Origin: Peronospora farinosa
Lineage: Eukaryota > Oomycota > Peronosporomycetes > Peronosporales > Peronosporaceae
Assembly: GCA_947646735.1 (NCBI GenBank)
Contig: CANTFK010000976.1
Coordinates: 124,001-188,000 of the forward strand
DNA length: 64,000 nt
Reading direction: 5' to 3'
Positions 54,254 to 64,000 of the stretch are shown piece by piece. Both the position numbers and the translations under genes were made by a program. Under the pieces are notes generated by a model that was given only the letters and a program-made list of their open reading frames with translations, ran no database searches and was not told the DNA's origin. Every line of letters begins with the position of its first letter. The first letter of the stretch is position 1.

Positions 54254-57200
54254 ATGACCCACGAAGATGCAACGCTTGAGCGCGAGCGCAACCGAGTGGC
54301 GCACGCGGCACGACGAGCCGAAATGAGCCACGAAGATGCAACGCTTGAGCGCGAGTGCAACCGAGTGGGGCACGCGGCACGACGTACCGAAATGACCCAC
54401 GAAGATGCAACGCTTGAGCGCGAGCGCAACCGAGCGAGGCACGCGGCACGACGAGCCGAAATCAGCCACGAAGATGCAACGCTTGAGCGCGAGCGCAACC
54501 GAGCGAGGCACGCAGCACGACGAGCCGAAATCAGCCACGAAGATGCAACGCTTGAGCGCGAGCGCAACCGAGTGGCGCACGCGGAACGAAGAGCCGAAAT
54601 GAGCCACGAAGATGCAACGCTTGAACGCGAGCGCGACCGAGTGGCGCACGCGGCACGACGAGCCGAAATGAGCCACGAAGATGCAACGCTTGAGCGCGAG
54701 CGCAACCGAGCGAAGCACGCGGCACGACGAGCCGAAATGAGCCACGAAGATGCAACGCTTGAGCGCGAGCGCAACCGCGTGGCGCACGCGGCACGACGAG
54801 CCGAAATGAGCCACGAAGATGCAACGCTTGAGCGCGAGCGCAACCGAGTGGCGCACGCGGCACGAAGAGCCGAAATGAGCCACGAAGATGCAACGCTTGA
54901 GCGCGAGCGCAACCGAGTGGCGCACGCGGCACGACGAGCCGAAATGAGCCACGAAGATGCAACGCTTGAGCGCGAGCGCAACCGAGCGAAGCACGCGGCA
55001 CGACGAGCCGAAATGAGCCACGAAGATGCAACGCTTGAGCGCGAGCGCAACCGAGCGAGGCACGCGGCACGACGAGCCGAAATGAGCCACGAAGATGCAA
55101 CGCTTGAGCGCGAGCGCAACCGAGCGAGGCACGCGGAACGACGAGCCGAAATGAGCCACGAAGATGCAACGCTTGAGCGCGAGCGCAACCGAGCGAAGCA
55201 CGCGGCACGACGAGCCGAAATGAGCCACGAAGATGCAACGCTTGAGCGCGAGCGCAACCGAGCGAAGCACGCGGCACGACGAGCCGAAATGAGCCACGAA
55301 GATGCAACGCTTGAGAGCGAGCGCAACCGAGTGGCGCACGCGGCACGACGAGCCGAAATGACCCACGAAGATGCAACGCTTGAGCGCGAGCGCAACCGAG
55401 CGAGGCACGCGGCACGACGAGCCGAAATGAGCCACGAAGATGCAACGCTTGAGCGCGAGCGCAACCGAGCGAGGCACGCGGCACGACGAGCCGAAATGAG
55501 CCACGAAGATGCAACGCTTGAGCGCGAGCGCAACCGAGCGAGGCACGCGGCACGACGAGCCGAAATGACCCACGAAGATGCAACGCTTGAGCGCGAGCGC
55601 AACCGAGCGAGCGCACGCGGCACGACGAGCCGAAATGAGCCACGAAGATGCAACGCTTGAGCGCGAGCGCAACCGAGCGAGGCACGCGGCACGACGAGCC
55701 GAAATGAGCCACGAAGATGCAACGCTTGAGCGCGAGCGCAACCGAGCGAGGCACGCGGCACGACGAGCCGAAATGAGCCACGAAGATGCAACGCTTGAGC
55801 GCGAGCGCAACCGAGCGAGGCACGCGGCACGACGAGCCGAAATCAGCCACGAAGATGCAACGCTTGAGCGCGAGCGCAACCGAGCGAGGCACGCGGCACG
55901 ACGAGCCGAAATGAGCCACGAAGATGCAACGCTTGAGAGCGAGCGCAACCGAGTGGCGCACGCGGCACGACGAGCCGAAATGACCCACGAAGATGCAACG
56001 CTTGAGCGCGAGGCAACCGAGCGAAGCACGCGGCACGACGAGCCGAAATGAGCCACGAAGATGCAACGCTTGAGCGCGAGCGCAACCGAGCGAGGCACGC
56101 GGCACGACGAGCCGAAATGAGCCACGAAGATGCAACGCTTGAGCGCGAGCGCAACCGAGCGAGGCACGCGGCACGACGAGCCGAAATGACCCACGAAGAT
56201 GCAACGCTTGAGCGCGAGCGCAACCGAGCGAGGCACGCGGCACGACGAGCCGAAATCAGCCACGAAGATGCAACGCTTGAGCGCGAGCGCAACCGAGTGG
56301 CGCACGCGGCACGACGAGCCGAAATGAGCCACGAAGATGCAACGCTTGAGCGCGAGCGCAACCGAGTGAGCGCACGCGGCACGACGAGCCGAAATGACCC
56401 ACGAAGATGCAACGCTTGAGCGCGAGCGCAACCGAGCGAGGCACGCGGCACGACGAGCCGAAATGAGCCACGAAGATGCAACGCTTGAGCGCGAGCGCAA
56501 CCGAGTGGCGCACGCGGCACGACGAGCCGAAATGACCACGAAGATGCAACGCTTGAGCGCGAGCGCAACCGAGCGAGGCACGCGGCACGACGAGCCGAAA
56601 TGAGCCACGAAGATGCAACGCTTGAGCGCGAGCGCAACCGAGTGGCGCACGCGGCACGACGAGCCGAAATGAGCCACGAAGATGCAACGCTTGAGCGCGA
56701 GCGCAACCGAGCGAGGCACGCGGCACGACGAGCCGAAATGACCCACGAAGATGCAACGCTTGAGCGCGAGCGCAACCGAGTGGCGCACGCGGCACGACGA
56801 GCCGAAATCAGCCACGAAGATGCAACGCTTGAGCGCGAGCGCAACCGAGCGAGGCGCGCGGCACGACGTACCGAAATGACCCACGAAGATGCAACGCTTG
56901 AGCGCGAGCGCAACCGAGCGAGGCACGCGGCACGACGAGCCGAAATGACCCACGAAGATGCAACGCTTGAGCGCGAGCGCAACCGAGCGAGGCACGCAGC
57001 ACGACGAGCCGAAATCAGCCACGAAGATGCAACGCTTGAGCGCGAGCGCAACCGCGTGGCGCACGCGGCACGACGAGCCGAAATGACCCACGAAGATGCA
57101 ACGCTTGAGAGCGAGCGCAACCGAGTGGCGCACGCGGCACGACGAGCCGAAATGACCCACGAAGATGCAACGCTTGAGCGCGAGTGCAACCGAGCGAAGC

Positions 57201-60200
57201 ACGCGGCACGACGAGCCGAAATGAGCCACGAAGATGCAACGCTTGAGCGCGAGCGCAACCGCGTGGCGCACGCGGCACGACGAGCCGAAATGAGCCACGA
57301 AGATGCAACGCTTGAGCGCGAGCGCAACCGAGCGAGGCACGCGGCACGACGAGCCGAAATGACCCACGAAGATGCAACGCTTGAGCGCGAGCGCAACCGA
57401 GCGAGGCACGCGGCACGACGAGCCGAAATCAGCCACGAAGATGCAACGCTTGAGCGCGAGCGCAACCGCGTGGAGCACGCGGCACGACGAGCCGAAATGA
57501 GCCACGAAGATGCAACGCTTGAGAGCGAGCGCAACCGAGTGGCGCACGCGGCACGACGAGCCGAAATGACCCACGAAGATGCAACGCTTGAGCGCAAGTG
57601 CAACCGAGCGAGGCACGCGGCACGACGAGCCGAAATGAGCCACGAAGATGCAACGCTTGAGAGCGAGCGCAACCGAGCGAGGCACGCGGCACGACGAGCC
57701 GAAATGAGCCACGAAGATGCAACGCTTGAGCGCGAGCGCAACCGAGCGAGGCACGCGGCACGACGAGCCGAAATGAGCCACGAAGATGCAACGCTTGAGC
57801 GCGAGCGCAACCGAGTGGCGCACGCGGCACGACGAGACGAAATGAGCCACGAAGATGCAACGCTTGAGCGCGAGCGCAACCGAGTGGCGCACGCGGCACG
57901 ACGAGCCGAAATGAGCCACGAAGATGCAACGCTTGAGCGCGAGCGCAACCGAGCGAGCGCACGCGGCACGACGAGCCGAAATGAGCCACGAAGATGCAAC
58001 GCTTGAGCGCGAGTGCAACCGAGCGAAGCACGCGGCACGACGAGCCGAAATGAGCCACGAAGATGCAACGCTTGAGCGCGAGCGCAACCGCGTGGCGCAC
58101 GCGGCACGACGAGCCGAAATGAGCCACGAAGATGCAACGCTTGAGCGCGAGCGCAACCGAGTGGCGCACGCGGCACGACGAGCCGAAATGAGCCACGAAG
58201 ATGCAACGCTTGAGAGCGAGCGCAACCGAGTGGCGCACGCGGCACGACGAGCCGAAATGAGCCACGAAGATGCAACGCTTGAGCGCGAGCGCAACCGAGT
58301 GGCGCACGCGGCACGACGAGCCGAAATGACCCACGAAGATGCAACGCTTGAGCGCGAGTGCAACCGAGCGAAGCACGCGGCACGACGAGCTGAAATGAGC
58401 CACGAAGATGCAACGCTTGAGCGCGAGCGCAACCGCGTGGCGCACGCGGCACGACGAGCCGAAATGACCCACGAAGATGCAACGCTTGAGCGCGAGTGCA
58501 ACCGAGCGAAGCACGCGGCACGACGAGCCGAAATGACCCACGAAGATGCAACGCTTGAGCGCGAGCGCAACCGAGCGAGGCACGCGGCACGACGAGCCGA
58601 AATGAGCCACGAAGATGCAACGCTTGAGCGCGAGCGCAACCGCGTGGCGCACGCGGCACGACGAGCCGAAATGACCCACGAAGATGCAACGCTTGAGCGC
58701 GAGTGCAACCGAGCGAAGCACGCGGCACGACGAGCCGAAATCAGCCACGAAGATGCAACGCTTGAGCGCGAGCGCAACCGAGTGGCGCACGCGGCACGAC
58801 GAGCCGAAATGAGCCACGAAGATGCAACGCTTGAGCGCGAGCGCAACCGAGTGGCGCACGCGGCACGACGAGCCGAAATGAGCCACGAAGATGCAACGCT
58901 TGAGAGCGAGCGCAACCGAGTGGCGCACGCGGCACGACGAGCCGAAATGAGCCACGAAGATGCAACGCTTGAGCGCGAGTGCAACCGAGCGAAGCACGCG
59001 GCACGACGAGCCGAAATGAGCCACGAAGATGCAACGCTTGAGCGCGAGCGCAACCGAGTGGCGCACGCGGCACGACGAGCCGAAATGAGCCACGAAGATG
59101 CAACGCTTGAGCGCGAGCGCAACCGAGTGGCGCACGCGGCACGACGAGCCGAAATGACACGCTAAGACGCAACGCTTGAGAGCGAGCGCAACCGAGCGAG
59201 GCACGCGGCACGACGAGCCGAAATGACCCACGAAGATGCAACGCTTGAGCGCGAGCGCAACCGAGTGGCGCACGCGGCACGACGAGCCGAAATGACCCAC
59301 GAAGATGCAACGCTTGAGCGCGAGCGCAACCGAGTGGCGCACGCGGCACGACGAGCCGAAATCAGCCACGAAGATGCAACGCTTGAGAGCGAGCGCAACC
59401 GAGCGAGGCGCGCGGCACGACGTACCGAAATGACCCACGAAGATGCAACGCTTGAGCGCGAGCGCAACCGAGCGAGGCACGCGGCACGACGAGCCGAAAT
59501 CAGCCACGAAGATGCAACGCTTGAGCGCGAGCGCAACCGAGCGAGGCACGCAGCACGACGAGCCGAAATCAGCCACGAAGATGCAACGCTTGAGCGCGAG
59601 CGCAACCGCGTGGCGCACGCGGCACGACGAGCCGAAATGACCCACGAAGATGCAACGCTTGAGAGCGAGCGCAACCGAGTGGCGCACGCGGCACGACGAG
59701 CCGAAATGACCCACGAAGATGCAACGCTTGAGCGCGAGTGCAACCGAGCGAAGCACGCGGCACGACGAGCCGAAATGAGCCACGAAGATGCAACGCTTGA
59801 GCGCGAGCGCAACCGCGTGGCGCACGCGGCACGACGAGACAAAATGAGCCACGAAGATGCAACGCTTGAGCGCGAGCGCAACCGAGCGAGGCGCGCGGCA
59901 CGACGTACCGAAATGACCCACGAAGATGCAACGCTTGAGAGCGAGCACAACCGAGCGAGGCACGCGGCACGACGAGCCGAAATGAGCCACGAAGATGCAA
60001 CGCTTGAGCGCGAGCGCAACCGAGTGGCGCACGCGGCACGACGAGCCGAAATGACCCACGAAGATGCAACGCTTGAGCGCGAGCGCAACCGAGTGGCGCA
60101 CGCGGCACGACGAGCCGAAATGACCCACGAAGATGCAACGCTTGAGCGCAAGTGCAACCGAGCGAGGCACGCGGCACGACGAGCCGAAATGACCCACGAA

Positions 60201-63200
60201 GATGCAACGCTTGAGCGCGAGCGCAACCGAGCGAGGCACGCGGCACGACGAGCCGAAATGAGCCACGAAGATGCAACGCTTGAGAGCGAGCGCAACCGAG
60301 TGACGCACGCGGCACGACGAGCCGAAATGACCCACGAAGATGCAACGCTTGAGCGCGAGTGCAACCGAGCGAAGCACGCGGCACGACGAGCCGAAATGAG
60401 CCACGAAGATGCAACGCTTGAGCGCGAGCGCAACCGCGTGGCGCACGCGGCACGACGAGACGAAATGAGCCACGAAGATGCAACGCTTGAGCGCGAGCGC
60501 AACCGAGCGAGGCGCGCGGCACGACGTACCGAAATGACCCACGAAGATGCAACGCTTGAGAGCGAGCACAACCGAGCGAGGCACGCGGCACGACGAGCCG
60601 AAATCAGCCACGAAGATGCAACGCTTGAGCGCGAGCGCAACCGCGTGGCGCACGCGGCACGACGAGCCGAAATGACCCACGAAGATGCAACGCTTGAGCG
60701 CGAGCGCAACCGAGTGGCGCACGCGGCACGACGAGCCGAAATGACCCACGAAGATGCAACGCTTGAGCGCAAGCGCAACCGAGCGAGGCACGCGGCACGA
60801 CGAGCCGAAATGACCCACGAAGATGCAACGCTTGAGCGCGAGCGCAACCGAGCGAGGCACGCGGCACGACGAGCCGAAATGAGCCACGAAGATGCAACGC
60901 TTGAGAGCGAGCGCAACCGAGTGGCGCACGCGGCACGACGAGCCGAAATCAGCCACGAAGATGCAACGCTTGAGCGCGAGTGCAACCGAGCGAAGCACGC
61001 GGCACGACGAGCCGAAATGACCCACGAAGATGCAACGCTTGAGCGCGAGCGCAACCGCGTGGCGCACGCGGCACGACGAGACGAAATGAGCCACGAAGAT
61101 GCAACGCTTGAGCGCGAGCGCAACCGAGCGAGGCGCGCGGCACGACGTAGCCGAAATGACCCACGAAGATGCAACGCTTGAGCGCGAGCGCAACCGAGCG
61201 AGGCACGCGGCACGACGAGCCGAAATGAGCCACGAAGATGCAACGCTTGAGCGCGAGCGCAACCGCGTGGCGCACGCGGCACGACGAGCCGAAATGACCC
61301 ACGAAGATGCAACGCTTGAGCGCGAGCGCAACCGAGTGGCGCACGCGGCACGACGAGCCGAAATGACCCACGAAGATGCAACGCTTGAGCGCAAGTGCAA
61401 CCGAGCGAGGCACGCGGCACGACGAGCCGAAATGACCCACGAAGATGCAACGCTTGAGAGCGAGCGCAACCGAGTGGCGCACGCGGCACGACGAGCCGAA
61501 ATGACCCACGAAGATGCAACGCTTGAGCGCAAGTGCAACCGAGCGAGGCACGCGGCACGACGAGCCGAAATCAGCCACGAAGATGCAACGCTTGAGCGCG
61601 AGCGCAACCGAGCGAGGCACGCAGCACGACGAGCCGAAATCAGCCACGAAGATGCAACGCTTGAGCGCGAGCGCAACCGCGTGGCGCACGCGGCACGACG
61701 AGCCGAAATGACCCACGAAGATGCAACGCTTGAGAGCGAGCGCAACCGAGTGGCGCACGCGGCACGACGAGCCGAAATGACCCACGAAGATGCAACGCTT
61801 GAGCGCGAGTGCAACCGAGCGAAGCACGCGGCACGACGAGCCGAAATGAGCCACGAAGATGCAACGCTTGAGCGCGAGCGCAACCGCGTGGCGCACGCGG
61901 CACGACGAGACAAAATGAGCCACGAAGATGCAACGCTTGAGCGCGAGCGCAACCGAGCGAGGCGCGCGGCACGACGTACCGAAATGACCCACGAAGATGC
62001 AACGCTTGAGAGCGAGCACTACCGAGCGAGGCACGCGGCACGACGAGCCGAAATCAGCCACGAAGATGCAACGCTTGAGCGCGAGCGCAACCGCGTGGCG
62101 CACGCGGCACGACGAGCCGAAATGACCCACGAAGATGCAACGCTTGAGCGCGAGCGCAACCGAGTGGCGCACGCGGCACGACGAGCCGAAATGACCCACG
62201 AAGATGCAACGCTTGAGCGCAAGTGCAACCGAGCGAGGCACGCGGCACGACGAGCCGAAATGACCCACGAAGATGCAACGCTTGAGCGCGAGCGCAACCG
62301 AGCGAGGCACGCGGCACGACGAGCCGAAATGAGCCACGAAGATGCAACGCTTGAGAGCGAGCGCAACCGAGTGGCGCACGCGGCACGACGAGCCGAAATG
62401 AGCCACGAAGATGCAACGCTTGAGCGCGAGCGCAACCGCGTGGCGCACGCGGCACGACGAGCCGAAATGACCCACGAAGATGCAACGCTTGAGAGCGAGC
62501 GCAACCGAGTGGCGCACGCGGCACGACGAGCCGAAATGACCCACGAAGATGCAACGCTTGAGCGCGAGTGCAACCGAGCGAAGCACGCGGCACGACGAGC
62601 CGAAATGAGCCACGAAGATGCAACGCTTGAGCGCGAGCGCAACCGCGTGGCGCACGCGGCACGACGAGACAAAATGAGCCACGAAGATGCAACGCTTGAG
62701 CGCGAGCGCAACCGAGCGAGGCGCGCGGCACGACGTACCGAAATGACCCACGAAGATGCAACGCTTGAGCGCGAGCGCAACCGAGCGAGGCACGCGGCAC
62801 GACGAGCCGAAATCAGCCACGAAGATGCAACGCTTGAGCGCGAGCGCAACCGCGTGGCGCACGCGGCACGACGAGCCGAAATGACCCACGAAGATGCAAC
62901 GCTTGAGCGCGAGCGCAACCGAGTGGCGCACGCGGCACGACGAGCCGAAATGACCCACGAAGATGCAACGCTTGAGCGCGAGCGCAACCGAGCGAGGCAC
63001 GCGGCACGACGAGCCGAAATGACCCACGAAGATGCAACGCTTGAGCGCGAGCGCAACCGAGCGAGGCACGCAGCACGACGAGCCGAAATCAGCCACGAAG
63101 ATGCAGCGCTTGAGCGCGAGCGCAACCGAGCGAGGCACGCGGCACGACGAGCCGAAATGACCCACGAAGATGCAACGCTTGAGAGCGAGCGCAACCGAGT

Positions 63201-64000
63201 GGCGCACGCGGCACGACGAGCCGAAATGACCCACGAAGATGCAACGCTTGAGCGCGAGTGCAACCGAGCGAAGCACGCGGCACGACGAGCCGAAATCAGC
63301 CACGAAGATGCAACGCTTGAGCGCGAGCGCAACCGCGTGGCGCACGCGGCACGACGAGACAAAATGACCCACGAAGATGCAACGCTTGAGCGCGAGTGCA
63401 ACCGAGCGAAGCACGCGGCACGACGAGCCGAAATCAGCCACGAAGATGCAACGCTTGAGCGCGAGCGCAACCGAGTGGCGCACGCGGCACGACGAGCCGA
63501 AATCAGCCACGAAGATGCAACGCTTGAGCGCGAGCGCAACCGCGTGGCGCACGCGGCACGACGAGCCGAAATGACCCACGAAGATGCAACGCTTGAGAGC
63601 GAGCGCAACCGAGTGGCGCACGCGGCACGACGAGCCGAAATGACCCACGAAGATGCAACGCTTGAGCGCGAGTGCAACCGAGCGAAGCACGCGGCACGAC
63701 GAGCCGAAATCAGCCACGAAGATGCAACGCTTGAGCGCGAGCGCAACCGCGTGGCGCACGCGGCACGACGAGACAAAATGAGCCACGAAGATGCAACGCT
63801 TGAGCGCGAGCGCAACCGAGCGAGGCACGCGGCACGACGTAGCCGAAATGACCCACGAAGATGCAACGCTTGAGCGCGAGCGCAACCGAGCGAGGCACGC
63901 GGCACGACGAGCCGAAATGACCCACGAAGATGCAACGCTTGAGCGCGAGTGCAACCGAGCGAGGCACGCGGCACGACGAGCCGAAATCAGCCACGAAGAT
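54254..64000 (+). pseudogene. Broken continuation of the STPR reading frame through the array
   Basis: Past the first stop the 23-residue frame runs in segments: 54254 to about 55608, about 55612 to 56012, 56048 to about 56368, about 56372 to 56532, 56600 to about 57953, about 57957 to 59165, 59223 to about 61146, about 61149 to 63838, and on to the edge. Each break is a stop or a single-base indel, and the frame returns with full-strength repeats after each one. If translated as separate proteins these would be up to about 900 residues of pure repeat. As one gene it is disrupted. Confidence 0.6.
59706..63156 (+). repeat. Nine-unit (621-bp) higher-order repeat inside the STPR array
   Basis: A run of nine distinct units in fixed order (variants marked ECNRAK, then RRDK/RRDE, RRAARRTE, SEHNRAR, RVAH, RVAH, RKCNRAR, RARH, SERNRVAH or RVTH) starts at 59706, repeats at 60327 and 60948, and again at 61777 and 62536 with insertions or losses. 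The marker AGCGCGAGTG recurs at 59731, 60352 and 60973, exactly 621 bp apart. Farther left the order is looser. Confidence 0.88.

Larger units (their letters stand above)
53933..64000 (+). repeat. Tandem array of about 146 copies of a 69-bp unit coding a 23-residue STPR-type peptide; continues past the window
   Basis: The unit runs from GAGCGCGAGCGCAACC to GATGCAACGCTT; starts are 69 bp apart (53933, 54002 and onward). 10,068 bp divided by 69 gives about 146 units. The plus-strand peptide is built from HEDATLE, RERNR, a variable pair, and HAARRAE. Units are nearly identical in DNA, and variation is confined to a few positions. The plus frame is broken by stops (near 54194 and 59161) and by seven single-base indels: +1 near 55610, 56370, 57955, 61148 and 63840; -1 near 56013 and 56533. 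The unit has no stop codon in several frames, which is why long minus-strand frames also exist. It is GC-rich in an AT-rich setting. Confidence 0.97.

Noticed and set aside
53870..59122. Very long minus-strand open frame (1,750 codons) of SRSSVASSW-type repeats
   Set aside because: Antisense of the 69-bp array; exists because the unit lacks stops in that frame. It starts and ends within the array and has no independent start, unique domain or intron.
57429..63994. Other long minus-strand and alternate-frame repeats in the array
   Set aside because: Same reason: shadow frames of the plus-strand repeat.
53933..64000. CRISPR array
   Set aside because: No spacers. The units are contiguous, coding-like, and in a eukaryotic genome.

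Overview
The window looks like nuclear DNA of an oomycete, most likely a plant-associated member of the Peronosporales. It carries a GPCR fused to a phosphatidylinositol-phosphate kinase (an oomycete/Dictyostelium-type architecture), a FYVE-GRAM-VASt-membrane protein, a secreted protein with a degenerate RxLR-like N-terminus, short GT-AG introns of about 64-222 nt, and close gene spacing on both strands. The species cannot be named from this sequence alone.

Region 1-51.5 kb is an ordinary gene-dense euchromatic block. From left to right it holds: a giant USP-type deubiquitinase (minus, 3' end off the left edge); a Golgi-type glycosyltransferase-like protein; a DMT/SLC35-type transporter; a membrane DnaJ protein; a Qa-SNARE ending in a CaaX box; a NUDE-like coiled-coil protein; a DEAH RNA helicase; a divergent mitochondrial pair (complex I NDUFV2 and complex III hinge protein) separated by a 26-bp tandem repeat; ribosomal eS26; two convergent paralogues of an unnamed family; the GPCR-PIPK, divergent from ribosomal eL39; a SAP-like protein; a PH protein; a sphingosine/diacylglycerol-type lipid kinase; a decayed copia relic; a seven-exon choline-transporter-like gene; the FYVE-GRAM-VASt protein; a non-canonical poly(A)/poly(U) polymerase; and the acidic secreted protein. 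Exon joins for NDUFV2, the hinge protein, eS26, eL39, DnaJ, the choline-transporter-like protein and the 5' end of the USP gene were worked out by hand from splice sites and reading phase.

Region 51.5-53.8 kb is AT-rich and poor in genes. It holds a 268-bp foldback element and a possible tRNA-derived SINE. It leads into the most unusual part of the window, 53.78-64.0 kb: a short basic reading frame that opens into about 146 tandem copies of a 69-bp unit. Each unit encodes one 23-residue peptide of the STPR (score-and-three peptide repeat) type. The array continues past the right edge. It has a nine-unit (621-bp) higher-order repeat on its right side, uses a small fixed set of variants at a few positions, and is broken in frame by stops and single-base indels. 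Several of those breaks were themselves copied elsewhere in the array.

Functionally the left 51 kb is mostly housekeeping: ubiquitin removal, RNA processing, translation, respiration, and membrane traffic and lipid signalling (SNARE, FYVE/GRAM, PIPK, lipid kinase, PH). The right end behaves like fast-evolving satellite or transposon-associated DNA that happens to encode a peptide repeat.
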